The notes under the pieces were generated by a model that was given only the letters and a program-made list of their open reading frames with translations, was not told where the DNA came from and did no database searches. Position numbers and translations under genes: made by a program. Source: Rhizobium sp. C1 (GTDB lineage: Bacteria; Pseudomonadota; Alphaproteobacteria; Rhizobiales; Rhizobiaceae). Taken from it: a stretch of 64,000 bases of DNA. The stretch lies in the NCBI RefSeq assembly GCF_021026335.1, contig NZ_JAJNCY010000001.1, positions 682,001 through 746,000 of the forward strand, given 5' to 3'. The first letter of the stretch is position 1, and every line of letters starts with the position of its first letter. Shown piece after piece: positions 37,611 through 47,090 of the stretch.

Positions 37611-40166
37611 ATGCTCTATTATTCCCGTTGGAAAACCATTTTCATCTGGCTCGTCATCGCGGTCAGCGTCATCATCGCGCTGCCGAATGCGATCAGCGAG
37701 AAGACGCTCTCGGAGCTTCCTTCCTGGTTCCCCAAACACAAGATTACCCTGGGTCTCGACCTTCAGGGCGGCTCGCATGTCATGCTGCAGGTCGACCGCA
37801 ACGACATCGTCAAGGAACGGCTGCAGTCGACCATTGATGACGTGCGCTCCAAGCTGCGCGAGGCCAATATCGGTTATACGGGCCTGACCGGCACTGGCCA
37901 GACCGTGCAGGTCCGCGTTCGTGACCTGAGCCAGGTTGACGCCGCCAAGAAGGCGCTGGCGCCGCTGACGCAGCCGGTTTCGGCCGGTACGCTCACCAGC
38001 GGCTCGATTGTGGAGGCAACGCTTTCGGATGCCGGTGACGGTCTTCTCAAACTGAACATCACGGATCAGGGTATCGAATACCGTATGGCGTCCGCCGTGA
38101 CGCAGTCGACCGAGGTTATCCGCCGCCGCGTCGACGAACTGGGCACGACCGAGCCGACCATCCAGCGCGAGGGATCTGATCGCATCATCGTTCAGGTGCC
38201 TGGTCTGCAGGACCCGCAGCGCCTGAAGAACATTCTGAACCAGACGGCGAAGCTGTCTTTCCACATGGTCGATCAGACCATGTCGGCGCAGGATGCGCTG
38301 AACGGCCGGACGCCGCCGACGGATGAAATCCTCTATTCCAAGGACGATCCGCCGGTTCCCTATCTCGTCGAGAAGCGCGCGCTCGTTTCGGGTGAAGACC
38401 TCGTTGATGCGCAGGCAAGCTTCAATTCGCAAACCAACGAACCGGTTGTCACCTTCCGCTTCGACTCAAAGGGCGCCACGCGCTTTGCACAGGCGACCAG
38501 CGAGAATGTCGGCAAGCCCTTTGCCATCGTGCTCGACGATCAGGTGCTGTCCGCACCTGTCATCCGCGAGCCGATCCTTGGCGGTTCGGGTCAGATTTCG
38601 GGTAACTTCACGGTCCAGTCGGCCAACGATCTTGCCGTTCTCCTGCGAGCAGGCGCGCTGCCTGCGACGCTCACGGTGGTCGAAGAGCGGACGGTCGGCC
38701 CGGGCCTTGGCGCCGACTCGGTCAAGAGCGGCGTCATTGCCGGCGTGATCGGCACGGTCCTCGTCGTCGTCTTCATGATGGTCTTCTACGGCTTGCTCGG
38801 TGTGATCGCCAATCTGGCAGTAACGCTCAACGTCATCATGATCCTGGCGATCCTGACGATGCTGGGGGCGACTCTAACGTTGCCTGGCATTGCCGGTATC
38901 GTTCTGACCATCGGTGTGGCGGTGGACGCCAACGTGCTTGTCTATGAGCGCATCCGTGAGGACTTCAAGAGCGGCAAGCCGTTCCTGCAATCCGTCGAAA
39001 GCGGGTTTACCCGCGCCTTTGCGACCATTGTCGACGCCAACGTCACGCACTTCATCGCGGCGGCTGTGCTCTTCTTCCTCGGCTCCGGGCCGGTCCGCGG
39101 CTTTGCCATCACGCTGATGATCGGTATCGTAACGACCGTCTTCACGGCCTATACGCTGACGCGCTGGATGGTGGCCATCTGGGTGCGCCGTGCGCGGCCG
39201 AAGGCCGTGCCGAAGGGTGTCCGCACCGGCTTCTTCGACGGCTCGAACATCCGCTTCATGCGGCTGCGCAATTTCAACTTCGGTCTCTCGGCCATGCTGT
39301 CGGTTGCTTCCGTCGTCGGCTTCATGACGATGGGCATGAACCTTGGCATCGACTTTACCGGCGGCTCGATATTTCAGGTCAAGGCGATCCATGGCGAAGC
39401 CAATCTGGAACAGTTGCGCGAGCGCTTGTCCAAGCTGAACCTTGGCGAAGTCATGGTTCAGGGCTTCGGCTCGCCCGAGGAAGCGCTGATCCGTGTGCAG
39501 GCGCAGAATCGCGGCGACAATGGCGACCAGTCGGTCGATTCGCTGGTGCGCGGCGAGCTTGACAAGGACTACAGCTTCTCGCGCGTCGAGGTGGTGGGGC
39601 CGACCGTGTCCGGTGAGCTTGCCAAGACGGGTGCGATCGGTGTGACGGTCGCGCTGATCGGCATTCTCATCTACGTCTGGCTGCGGTTCGAATGGCAATT
39701 CGCCGTGGGCGCGATCATCGCGACGGTGCATGACGTTCTGCTGACCATCGGGATGTTCGTCATCACGGGAACCGAGTTCAACGTCTCGAGTATCGCGGCC
39801 GTGCTGACCATTGTCGGTTACTCGCTCAACGATACGGTGGTCATCTATGACCGCGTTCGAGAGACGATGCGGCGGTACAAGAAAATGCCGATGTCGCTGA
39901 TCATCGACTCGTCGACGAACCAGACAATGTCGCGCACCATCATGACCTCGATCACCACCTCGCTGGCGATCCTGGCGCTCGTGATCTTCGGCGGCGAAGT
40001 GATCCGGTCCTTCACCATCGCCATGCTGTTCGGTGTGATCGTCGGCACCTATTCGTCGATCTATATCGCAGCCCCGATCCTCATTCTCTTCAAGCTGCGG
40101 TCGGACGACGGTGCTGATGCGAAGGATGTCGAGGATCAGGGTGCAAAGCCGGCAGGCGCAAAATGA
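37611..40166 (+). CDS. secDF: Protein translocase SecDF fusion
   Basis: Natural fusion of SecD and SecF (851 aa), the proton-driven factor that completes protein export through SecYEG. The SecD half has an N-terminal helix (about 8-26), a large periplasmic region with ITLGLDLQGGSHVMLQVDRN, and five membrane segments including IGVAVDANVLVYERIRE, which carries the conserved Asp. The SecF half starts near residue 545 with IDFTGGSIFQV and includes LNDTVVIYDRVRE. Both halves have complete helices, so it is not a frameshift join. Its stop overlaps the next gene by four bases. Confidence 0.97.
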   Translation: MLYYSRWKTIFIWLVIAVSVIIALPNAISEKTLSELPSWFPKHKITLGLDLQGGSHVMLQVDRNDIVKERLQSTIDDVRSKLREANIGYTGLTGTGQTVQVRVRDLSQVDAAKKALAPLTQPVSAGTLTSGSIVEATLSDAGDGLLKLNITDQGIEYRMASAVTQSTEVIRRRVDELGTTEPTIQREGSDRIIVQVPGLQDPQRLKNILNQTAKLSFHMVDQTMSAQDALNGRTPPTDEILYSKDDPPVPYLVEKRALVSGEDLVDAQASFNSQTNEPVVTFRFDSKGATRFAQATSENVGKPFAIVLDDQVLSAPVIREPILGGSGQISGNFTVQSANDLAVLLRAGALPATLTVVEERTVGPGLGADSVKSGVIAGVIGTVLVVVFMMVFYGLLGVIANLAVTLNVIMILAILTMLGATLTLPGIAGIVLTIGVAVDANVLVYERIREDFKSGKPFLQSVESGFTRAFATIVDANVTHFIAAAVLFFLGSGPVRGFAITLMIGIVTTVFTAYTLTRWMVAIWVRRARPKAVPKGVRTGFFDGSNIRFMRLRNFNFGLSAMLSVASVVGFMTMGMNLGIDFTGGSIFQVKAIHGEANLEQLRERLSKLNLGEVMVQGFGSPEEALIRVQAQNRGDNGDQSVDSLVRGELDKDYSFSRVEVVGPTVSGELAKTGAIGVTVALIGILIYVWLRFEWQFAVGAIIATVHDVLLTIGMFVITGTEFNVSSIAAVLTIVGYSLNDTVVIYDRVRETMRRYKKMPMSLIIDSSTNQTMSRTIMTSITTSLAILALVIFGGEVIRSFTIAMLFGVIVGTYSSIYIAAPILILFKLRSDDGADAKDVEDQGAKPAGAK

Positions 40167-40543
40167 GCCGGGGCGAAGGTCCCGGTTATCTCCCAGAGCA
40201 GGCGCTGATCGACGTCTATGGCAATGGCGGTTTCCGCTTTGCAGACATGTCGCATCGCGGCTCCATCCTCTGCCTGCCGTCCGGCATTCATGCCTGGACG
40301 GCGGTGGAGGGCACACCTTTGCAGCTGCGGGACTTCGACAAGGTGATCGCAGAGGCGGAACGGATCGAGTTTCTGCTGGTTGGAACCGGACTTGATATCC
40401 GTCCCCTATCGGCCGATCTGAAGGCCCTTTTCCGCGCGCATGGCATCAGCTCCGATCCCATGAGCACGGGGGCGGCGGTGCGCACCTATAATATCATGCT
40501 TTCGGAAAAGCGGCCGGTGGCTGCGGCCTTCATCGCCGTCTGA
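40163..40543 (+). CDS. Mth938-like (DUF498) domain protein
   Basis: A 126-aa DUF498 protein related to mitochondrial NDUFAF3, a complex I assembly factor. RFADMSHRGSILCLPSGIHA and VGTGLDIRPLSADLKALFRA are characteristic. The start ATG overlaps the secDF stop (ATGA). It is followed at 40 bp by a squalene/phytoene synthase-like gene related to NDUFAF6, so the pair matches two complex I assembly factors of mitochondria. Confidence 0.88.
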   Translation: MSRGEGPGYLPEQALIDVYGNGGFRFADMSHRGSILCLPSGIHAWTAVEGTPLQLRDFDKVIAEAERIEFLLVGTGLDIRPLSADLKALFRAHGISSDPMSTGAAVRTYNIMLSEKRPVAAAFIAV

Positions 40544-40583
40544 TCTTTTGTCGCGCCGTCTGGCCAAAGAGACGCAGGTCCTT

Positions 40584-41447
40584 ATGTCCACCTCCATGCC
40601 CACCGCCTTTGATGATGCCTTTTCCTATTGCCTGTCGACGCTGCGGGGACTGGATCGCGACCGATACCTTGCCTGTCTGCTGATGCCGGAGGCGACACGT
40701 CGCGACATGTCGGCGCTCTATCTTTTCAATGCCGAGATCGCCCGCATCCGTGACACGGTGCGCGAGCCGTTGCCGGGCGAAATTCGCCTGCAATGGTGGC
40801 GCGATCTCTTCGAGGGGGCAGGCTCCGGCGCTGACGCAGGACCGCTTGCAATGGCGCTGTTCGACGTGGTGACACGCTACAGGCTGCCGCGCAACGCTTT
40901 CCTCCGGATGTGCGAGGCGCGGATCTTCGACCTCTATGACGATGCCATGCCGTCGCGGAACGATTTCGAAGGCTACGCGGGGGAAACCGCCTCGGCGCTG
41001 ATCCAGCTCGGACTGATGATTGCCGCGCCCGTTGCCGTTGAGGCACATGCGGAGGCGGCGGGACATGCCGGGGTGGCGCAGGCGGTGGCCGGTGCACTCC
41101 TGTTGATGCCGCGTCATGCGGCGCGGGGCCAGGTCTATCTGCCGCTCGACATGCTGACGGCGGCGGGTCTCGACCGCGATGCGTTTCTCGCGCGCGCCGA
41201 TCAGGCGCGGATTGACGCGGCCATCGAGATGTTTGCGAGCTTCGGGCTCGAGCATCTCGACAAGGCGCGTCGTGCCTTGCCGCGCTCCACGGAGGCCTTT
41301 CTGCCATTCCTGCCGGCGGCGCTGACGCGGACGGTGCTGCAAAGAGCGCTCAAGGCGAAGGCGGGGCTGTTCGGGACCGAGATTGCGCCGGGGCAACTCC
41401 GCGCGCAATGGCGCCTTTGGCGCGCCTTGCGGACGCATTCGCTCTGA
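40584..41447 (+). CDS. Squalene/phytoene synthase-like protein (NDUFAF6 type)
   Basis: A 287-aa protein of the squalene/phytoene synthase fold. The first aspartate-rich motif of true synthases is replaced here by NAEIARIRDTV, and the second is FDLYDDAMPS, with a weak GYAGETASAL segment after it. Such proteins in alphaproteobacteria resemble the complex I assembly factor NDUFAF6 rather than carotenoid enzymes, in line with the NDUFAF3-like neighbour. ATG at 40584 has AGG five bases before it. The stop codon is part of an 8-bp hairpin (41446-41469). Confidence 0.82.
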   Translation: MSTSMPTAFDDAFSYCLSTLRGLDRDRYLACLLMPEATRRDMSALYLFNAEIARIRDTVREPLPGEIRLQWWRDLFEGAGSGADAGPLAMALFDVVTRYRLPRNAFLRMCEARIFDLYDDAMPSRNDFEGYAGETASALIQLGLMIAAPVAVEAHAEAAGHAGVAQAVAGALLLMPRHAARGQVYLPLDMLTAAGLDRDAFLARADQARIDAAIEMFASFGLEHLDKARRALPRSTEAFLPFLPAALTRTVLQRALKAKAGLFGTEIAPGQLRAQWRLWRALRTHSL

Positions 41448-41571
41448 ACCAGCCTCGGTCAGCTGGTTCGAGCTTCTGCGCGCCGGTCGAATTGTGCTTG
41501 GCAAAATTCGGACAAGCTCCGGCTTTTAAGACGTGAAGCCTGTTTTTCGTGTGAACCCCCGGAGATGATCC

Positions 41572-42027
41572 GTGCCTGCAATCTATGTCTGGCTGCTGGC
41601 GATCTTCCTGATCACCATGTTTTCCATCTATTCGATGCAGCTTGCCGCCCGTCATCGCGAGGAGGACGAGGAGGCGGGACCGGCGCTGATCGAATTCGGC
41701 CGTGCCTTTCCCAAGGAAGCGGTGCGCGATGTGGTGGCGACGGCCGACCGGCAGACGGTGTTTCTCAGGCTTTTCGACAACAAGGTGGGCTGTGTGCAGT
41801 TTCGCGGACGCACCATGTCGTGTCGGCTGCTGCATCCTGGCACGGTGACGGTTCTGCCCGGGGCAACCAGCAACGCGGTGCAGCTGGAGTTCAAGAATTC
41901 CGTGACCGACAGCGGCGAATTCGTCTTTGCTTCCGAGCGACAGGCGGCGGAAGTGTCGCTATGGCTTCTCGGCAGTTTCGCCGCCAATGGCGGCGGTGAC
42001 GATTCGACGGTACTGAGCCCCGCCTGA
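41572..42027 (+). CDS. Hypothetical membrane-anchored protein
   Basis: A 151-aa protein with one N-terminal membrane helix (residues 4-24, IYVWLLAIFLITMFSIYSMQ) and a soluble domain of predicted beta strands; no family recognised. The GTG start follows GGAG at seven bases, so it is a real gene. A GCCCCGC-CTGA-GCGGGGC hairpin (42017-42034) overlaps its stop codon and may end transcription. It is convergent with trmFO. Confidence 0.7.
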   Translation: MPAIYVWLLAIFLITMFSIYSMQLAARHREEDEEAGPALIEFGRAFPKEAVRDVVATADRQTVFLRLFDNKVGCVQFRGRTMSCRLLHPGTVTVLPGATSNAVQLEFKNSVTDSGEFVFASERQAAEVSLWLLGSFAANGGGDDSTVLSPA

Positions 42028-42096
42028 GCGGGGCCGCCGTTACGGGGTGCAATCAGCACATCGAATCGCTGAAATTTTCAGCCCCGCTTGCTTTCC

Positions 42097-43515
42097 TTAC
42101 GCGGTTCCCAGCCAGGTTTTGCAGGCGGCAAGAGCGCGGGCGCTCATGGCCTTCTTCTTGGCGATAGCCTTGTCCTTGCCGCGGAAGCGTTTGATGCCTT
42201 CGGGTCTGACAATGGAGCCGGGTTCCAGTTCCGGGAAGAGGCCAAAATTGACGTTCATCGGCTGGAAGGAGCGCTTGCCGGGCTCTTCGTCGGTGGTCAG
42301 ATGCCCGCCGGTGATGTGGCCAAGCAGCGCGCCCAGCGCCGTTTCCGGCGGCGGCGGCACGATCTCCCGGCCCAGCCGTTCGGCCGCCGCAAAGCGGCCT
42401 GCGAGCAGGCCGATGCTGGCGCTCTCGACATAGCCTTCGCAGCCGGTGATCTGGCCGGCAAAGCGCAGGCCGGGGCGCGACTTCAGCGTCAGCGATCGGT
42501 CGAGCAGGACGGGCGAGTTGATATAGGTGTTGCGGTGCAGGCCGCCGAGGCGGGCGAATTCGGCATTCTGCAAGCCGGGAATCATGCGGAAGATTTCAGC
42601 CTGCGCGCCGTATTTCAGCTTCGTCTGGAAACCGACCATGTTGTAGAGCGTGCCCAGCGCATTGTCCTGGCGCAGCTGCACGACGGCATAAGCCTTGACG
42701 GTCGGGTTATGCGCATTGGTGAGGCCCATGGGCTTCATGGGACCGTGGCGCAGCGTCTCACGGCCGCGCTCGGCCATGATCTCGATCGGCAGGCAGCCAT
42801 CGAAATAGGGCGTGCCTTCCCATTCGTGGAAGCCGGTCTTGTCGCCGGCAATCAGCGCGTCAACGAAGGCGTTATACTGCTCTTCGTTCATCGGGCAGTT
42901 GATATAGTCCTTGCCCGTGCCACCGGGGCCGACCTTGTCGTAGCGCGACTGATACCAGCAGATGTCCATGTCGATCGAGTCGCGGTGCACGATGGGCGCA
43001 ATCGCGTCGAAGAAGGCAAGCTGGTCTTCGCCGGTCGCCTTCTGGATCGCCTTGGCGAGACCGGACGAGGTCAGCGGGCCGGTGGCCACGATGGCGAGGT
43101 CCCAGTCTTCCGGCGGCAAATCGTCGATCTCTTCGCGCACGACGGTGATCAGTGGCTCGGCTTCCAGCGCGCGGGTGACCGCTTCCGAAAAACCGTCGCG
43201 GTCGACGGCGAGTGCGCCGCCGGCCGGAACCTGATGCTTGTCGGCGCATGACATGATCAGCGAGCCGGCCATGCGCATTTCGGCATGGATGACGCCCACG
43301 GCATTGGTCTCGGCATCGTCGGAGCGGAATGAGTTGGAGCAGACGAGTTCTGCAAGGCCGTCTGTCTTGTGGGCATCCGTGCCTTTGACGCCGCGCATCT
43401 CGTGCAGGATGACGGGAACGCCGCTGCGGGCAAGCTGCCAAGCCGCTTCTGAACCGGCAAGGCCGCCGCCGACGACGTGGACGGGAGAGATGGAGGTGGC
43501 GATGATGTTTGTCAT
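42097..43515 (-). CDS. trmFO: Folate-dependent tRNA U54 methyltransferase TrmFO
   Basis: FAD- and methylenetetrahydrofolate-dependent enzyme that makes ribothymidine at position 54 of tRNA. The 472-aa protein has an N-terminal FAD loop [14 protein letters not shown] (13-26), the cysteine region [16 protein letters not shown] (Cys59), the C-terminal [20 protein letters not shown] and [13 protein letters not shown] at 43515 follows GGAG at six bases; the frame is open only four codons further. It is single, followed after 70 bp by a convergent gene. Confidence 0.96.
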   Translation of the reverse strand: MTNIIATSISPVHVVGGGLAGSEAAWQLARSGVPVILHEMRGVKGTDAHKTDGLAELVCSNSFRSDDAETNAVGVIHAEMRMAGSLIMSCADKHQVPAGGALAVDRDGFSEAVTRALEAEPLITVVREEIDDLPPEDWDLAIVATGPLTSSGLAKAIQKATGEDQLAFFDAIAPIVHRDSIDMDICWYQSRYDKVGPGGTGKDYINCPMNEEQYNAFVDALIAGDKTGFHEWEGTPYFDGCLPIEIMAERGRETLRHGPMKPMGLTNAHNPTVKAYAVVQLRQDNALGTLYNMVGFQTKLKYGAQAEIFRMIPGLQNAEFARLGGLHRNTYINSPVLLDRSLTLKSRPGLRFAGQITGCEGYVESASIGLLAGRFAAAERLGREIVPPPPETALGALLGHITGGHLTTDEEPGKRSFQPMNVNFGLFPELEPGSIVRPEGIKRFRGKDKAIAKKKAMSARALAACKTWLGTA

Positions 43516-43594
43516 GGGCGGCTCCATATCATGAGCGTGGGCGCAAGCACGACAAAAAATTCAAGATTCGGGTTCGACGCTTCCCGACAGAATC

Positions 43595-43619
43595 AAAACG
43601 GCGCCCTCATGGCGCCGTT
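43595..43619 (-). terminator. Terminator of DUF1127 gene 1
   Basis: AACGGCGCC-ATGAG-GGCGCCGTT on the minus strand followed by TTTTG, 29 bases after the stop of the 47-aa gene. A standard Rho-independent terminator. Confidence 0.8.
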
Positions 43620-43647
43620 CAAGACATGCATCAATCTTCCGTGTGGC

Positions 43648-43791
43648 TCAGCGTGCCTGGCGGGCAGCAACCATACGGATGTCGTAACGCGTCAGGCCGA
43701 TATCGCTGAGCGTGTGCGAAGGCAGGTTGCTCAGTTCGGATACGGTGCGGCGGTAGGACAGCCAGTTCTTGGCAAGACGGATCGGGTTCAT
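43648..43791 (-). CDS. DUF1127 small protein, copy 1
   Basis: A 47-aa arginine-rich protein of the short DUF1127 (YjiS-like) class: MNPIRLAKNWLSYRRTVSEL then the conserved helix SDIGLTRYDI. In Agrobacterium and Rhizobium such proteins bind or affect small RNAs and phosphate/carbon metabolism, but this particular copy is not assigned. ATG at 43791 follows GAGGAA; the longer open frame to 44037 is not coding. A clean terminator follows. A paralogue lies 360 bp upstream on the same strand. Confidence 0.88.
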   Translation of the reverse strand: MNPIRLAKNWLSYRRTVSELSNLPSHTLSDIGLTRYDIRMVAARQAR

Positions 43792-44092
43792 GGTCGTTTC
43801 CTCAAAAGTTTTCCAGATCCACATGCGCCGGTATGCGTCGCATAACCGCCCCGTCATCGCTGTGGTCTTTCGATGAGGACTGTATAGTGCATTGCAGCGG
43901 CAATGTGCAGTGCGGAATTTCATCACCTGCCATGCATTTGTGCAAATGCTTGCCCACGGCGCAATCGCTGGTGCGAAAATAGGCAGATGATGGTGTCGTT
44001 TTTGAGCTAGGCGACGTCGCTCGCGGTGCGAAAACACCTTTTAAACCTGAGTGTTAAGCATTTGTGAACGCTTGGCGCAATGTCCGAACAGC

Positions 44093-44125
44093 AAAAAGCC
44101 CCGCAGGCGGAGCCGGCGGGGCTTT
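44093..44125 (-). terminator. Terminator of DUF1127 gene 2
   Basis: Ten-base stem AAAGCCCCGC / GCGGGGCTTT with an 11-base loop, followed by TTTTT on the minus strand, 22 bases after the stop codon of the second 47-aa gene. Confidence 0.88.
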
Positions 44126-44147
44126 CAAAGGAAGGTGTTTGTGCCGA

Positions 44148-44291
44148 TTAGCGAACGGCGGCGCGGGCAACGCGCTGAATTTCATCGCGGGCGATACCAA
44201 GATCGCTGAGTTCGCGGTTCGACATGCGGTCGAGTTCGACAACCGTCTGACGGTACTTACGCCAGTTGTTAAAAGAGCGAGCAATGTTCAT
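44148..44291 (-). CDS. DUF1127 small protein, copy 2
   Basis: A 47-aa frame on the minus strand, easily missed because of its size: MNIARSFNNWRKYRQTVVEL, then DRMSNRELSDLGIARDEIQR and a short basic end. It aligns along its full length with copy 1 (same length, same W-x-x-Y-R and ELSDLGIAR-DEI pattern), so it is a DUF1127 paralogue. GGAAAAGG lies just before the ATG, and a strong terminator follows. Probably RNA-related, by family. Confidence 0.88.
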   Translation of the reverse strand: MNIARSFNNWRKYRQTVVELDRMSNRELSDLGIARDEIQRVARAAVR

Positions 44292-44667
44292 GGCCTTTTC
44301 CTTCTTTAGGGTTTGGCAACGCGTCTGGCTGCCTCTTCGTCTCTGAAAACGTTTATATGCTGCGTCGCAGCATTGATGAAGCGCAAATGTCTCAGGTCAC
44401 CCATGCGCGTTGCGCATGGCAATCTGCAAGAGCTCGTTTTTGTTCAGGAATTTTTAACTAAATCGATTGTTGTGGCAGTGCGTCCGCGTGGGCGCAAAAG
44501 GGCCTGAAATCGGCCGGCATCCAGGCGCGCTCCGGTCTCCGAGATGCAAGAGCCTTCTGGGCACCGTTTTTCTGGAATGTCTATTCCGGTAACGGGAAGA
44601 TGGCCGGATTGGTGGTGTGGATTGTGAAGAAACGATGTGGGTGGCGGCGTGGAAACAGGCCTTGAAA
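44292..44667. other. Gene-free stretch upstream of DUF1127 copy 2
   Basis: About 375 bp with no credible reading frame. It must hold the promoter of DUF1127 copy 2 on the minus strand; no clear hexamer pair was found. A short direct imperfect repeat ATGCGCGTTGCGCATGG (44402-44418) forms a small palindrome of unknown meaning. Confidence 0.4.
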
Positions 44668-44792
44668 CTATAACGCCCGCCGCGGGAGGAGGTGCGGCGG
44701 GCGTCATATAGGTGACTGACAACTGGGAGGAGGAGTGTTGTCAGTCTTAAACGAGACGCCCTGGGAGGAGGAGTGGGCAGTCCCGAATTCGA
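44668..44792 (-). ncRNA. Probable small RNA with three anti-SD loops (alpha-r14/NfeR1-like)
   Basis: On the minus strand three hairpins in a row each show CCTCCTCCC in the loop: hairpin 1 with stem GCCC/GGGC around 44763-44771, hairpin 2 with a 10-bp stem GACTGACAAC/GTTGTCAGTC (44714-44746), and hairpin 3 with an 11-bp stem ACGCCCGCCGC/GCGGCGGGCGT (44673-44704), the last followed by TTATAGTTT and able to act as terminator. Three unpaired CCUCCUCCC anti-Shine-Dalgarno motifs are the hallmark of the alpha-r14 family, whose Sinorhizobium member NfeR1 blocks translation of several mRNAs. Exact ends are estimated from the stems. Confidence 0.8.
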
Positions 44793-45050
44793 ATTTCGCG
44801 TTTCAAGCCGTTCAGCAATTTCCTGCGCTCGGCTTATGGTCACAATATAGATTGTCCGTTCCGTTTTGTGCAGTGCGAAATGGACATACGTGGCATGCGC
44901 ATATCGCATGGCTTTTGTCTATCATCTTTAGGGACTATAGCAGTGCTCTCTTAAGGAGCTGCTAATGCCCACGCGCCTGCACTCCGTAAATATAGGGAGG
45001 TTACATTGGAATGCTCATAAGCAATGCCGGGTGAAATATGCTCTTTTCTG

Positions 45051-45078
45051 TTGCGATCTTCCGGACGGGTGATATAGA
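45051..45078 (+). promoter_or_regulatory. Promoter of tRNA-Leu
   Basis: TTGCGA at 45051-45056, 16 bases, TATAGA at 45073-45078. The start of transcription would be about 45 bases before the tRNA. Confidence 0.5.
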
Positions 45079-45131
45079 GGCGGCTTCCGAGCGGGCCGGT
45101 TTCTTGAGGAGAGGGCGGGCCTGCCGTGAGA

Positions 45132-45216
45132 GCGGGTATGGCGGAATTGGTAGACGCAGTGGATTTAGGTTCCACCGCTGAAAGGCGTGGGGGTTCGAGT
45201 CCCTCTACCCGCACCA
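45132..45216 (+). tRNA. tRNA-Leu (anticodon UAG)
   Basis: Folds as an 85-nt class II tRNA: acceptor stem GCGGGTA/TACCCGC, D arm, anticodon stem GTGGA/TCCAC with loop TTTAGGT (anticodon TAG, reading CUN leucine codons), long variable arm, T arm GGGGTTCGAGTCCC, discriminator A and an encoded CCA. Confidence 0.95.
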
Positions 45217-45400
45217 TATATATAAAGTCGCAGACAGGCAGGCAATCGAGAGGCTTTTGCGCGCGCGATGCGGCATTTTGCTTGCCAAAGCGCCCTGAAT
45301 TTGCATAGAAGCCACTCCGGCAAATCGAGGTTCCGGCAGCGCGCCTCGCGATCAATGAGGCACAAGTTACGCGCAGCCGCTTGGAAATGAAGGTTTTAAC

Positions 45401-46897
45401 ATGCAGGTAATCGAAACGCTCGCTGAAGGGCTGAAGCGCGAAATCAAGGTCGTCATCCCGGCCAAGGACATGGAAGCTCAGATGAACGAGCGCCTTGAGG
45501 GTGTGAAGGATCGCGTTCGGATCAACGGTTTCCGTCCGGGCAAGGTGCCGTTCGCACAGCTCAAGAAGATGTATGGCAAGTCGGTCATGGCCGAGCTCGT
45601 CAACGAGATCGTCCGCGTTCGTCCGAACGAAATCCTGACCGAGCGCGGCGAAAAGTCCGCGACGCAGCCGGATATCTCGATGACCGAGGACGAGTCGGAA
45701 GCCGACAAGATCCTCGCAGCCGAAGCCGATTTCGAATTCACGATCGCTTACGAAGTGATCCCGAAGTTCGAGCTGAAGGACGTTTCCTCGATCAAGGTGA
45801 CGCGCGAAGTCGTCGATATCGCCGATGAGGAAGTCGATACGCAGGTCCTGCAGATCGCCGAAAGCGCCAAGACCTACGAAACCAAGAAGGGCAAGGCCGC
45901 TCAGGGCGACCGCGTCACCATGGATTACCTCGGCAAGGTTGACGGCGTTGCCTTCGACGGCGGCAAGGACGAAGACGCTGAACTCGTCATCGGCTCCAAC
46001 CGCTTCATCCCGGGCTTCGAGGACCAGCTCGTCGGCGTCAAGGCTGGCGACGAAAAGGTCATCACCGTGACTTTCCCGGCTGACTACCCGGCTGCGAACC
46101 TTGCTGGCAAGGAAGCCACTTTCGACATCAAGGTCAAGGATGTTGCCGCTGCCAAGGACGTCGAAATCAACGACGAACTGGCAACGCAGCTCGGCCTCGA
46201 ATCTGCTGAAAAGCTGCGCGAAATCGTTCGCAGCCAGCTCGAAGGCCAGTACAGCTCGGTTGCCCGTCAGAAGCTGAAGCGCCAGATCCTCGACCAGCTC
46301 GATGAAATGTACGACTTTGCGACGCCTGAAAAGCTGGTGTCTGCCGAGTTCGACAACATCTGGCGCCAGATCAACACGGATCTCGCCCAGTCCGGCAAGA
46401 CCTTCGCTGACGAAGACACGACGGAAGAAGCCGCGCGCGAAGAGTATAACAAGCTCGCACAGCGTCGCGTCCGCCTCGGCCTCGTTCTCTCGGAAATCGG
46501 CGACAAGGCCAAGATCGAAGTCTCCGACGAGGAAATGCAGCAGTCGCTCTTCGCACAGCTGCGCCAGTTCCCCGGCCAGGAGAAGGAAATCCTCGATTAC
46601 TTCCGCAACACGCCCGGTGCCGCCGCTTCGCTGCGCGCGCCGATCTTCGAAGAGAAGGTCATCGACCATCTGCTGAACGAGATTTCTGTCACGGACAAGA
46701 AGGTCTCCAAGGAAGAGCTGCTCGCCGACGACGAAGCCGAAGGCAAGTCTGAAGGCAAGAAGGCCGCTCCGAAGAAGAAGGCTGCCGCCAAGAAGGAAGC
46801 CGCTGCTGAAGAGGCAACTACCGACGAGGCTGCTTCTGAAGAAAAGCCGGCTGCAAAGAAGAAGGCTCCGGCCAAGAAGAAGGCTGCCGACGAATAA
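45401..46897 (+). CDS. tig: Trigger factor
   Basis: Ribosome-bound chaperone and peptidyl-prolyl isomerase. The 498-aa protein has the N-terminal ribosome-binding domain with the signature GFRPGKVP (about 45-52), an FKBP-type isomerase domain (about 165-245, [20 protein letters not shown]), and a helical C-terminal chaperone domain. An unusual lysine-, alanine- and glutamate-rich tail (after about residue 445) looks disordered and resembles histone-like tails. A TTGCCA-N16-CATAGA promoter may lie at 45282-45309. Strong terminator after the gene. Confidence 0.96.
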   Translation: MQVIETLAEGLKREIKVVIPAKDMEAQMNERLEGVKDRVRINGFRPGKVPFAQLKKMYGKSVMAELVNEIVRVRPNEILTERGEKSATQPDISMTEDESEADKILAAEADFEFTIAYEVIPKFELKDVSSIKVTREVVDIADEEVDTQVLQIAESAKTYETKKGKAAQGDRVTMDYLGKVDGVAFDGGKDEDAELVIGSNRFIPGFEDQLVGVKAGDEKVITVTFPADYPAANLAGKEATFDIKVKDVAAAKDVEINDELATQLGLESAEKLREIVRSQLEGQYSSVARQKLKRQILDQLDEMYDFATPEKLVSAEFDNIWRQINTDLAQSGKTFADEDTTEEAAREEYNKLAQRRVRLGLVLSEIGDKAKIEVSDEEMQQSLFAQLRQFPGQEKEILDYFRNTPGAAASLRAPIFEEKVIDHLLNEISVTDKKVSKEELLADDEAEGKSEGKKAAPKKKAAAKKEAAAEEATTDEAASEEKPAAKKKAPAKKKAADE

Positions 46898-46926
46898 TCG
46901 TCAGCGTCTGATTTTGAAAAGACATG

Positions 46927-46952
46927 AAAGGCGGTCTTCGGGCCGCCTTTTT
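46927..46952 (+). terminator. Terminator of tig
   Basis: AAAGGCGG-TCTTCGGG-CCGCCTTT followed by TTTC, 30 bases after the tig stop; standard Rho-independent form. Confidence 0.88.
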
Positions 46953-47090
46953 CTGTTTCGGAATATGAGACTGGTCTTGAGCGGTTTCGCAAAGCCGGTT
47001 GCGCTGCCGAGTATAAGGTGGCAGCGCGCTCGAGCGCATCTTCTATAGATGGGGGGCGCCGACGCCTCCGGGGGCGTCTCGGGAGGCTTC

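Noticed and set aside
44714-44771. Three GGGAGGAGG blocks as ribosome sites for plus-strand small genes
   Set aside because: No start codon with a meaningful frame follows them, and each block lies in the loop of a hairpin; the minus-strand small RNA explains all three.
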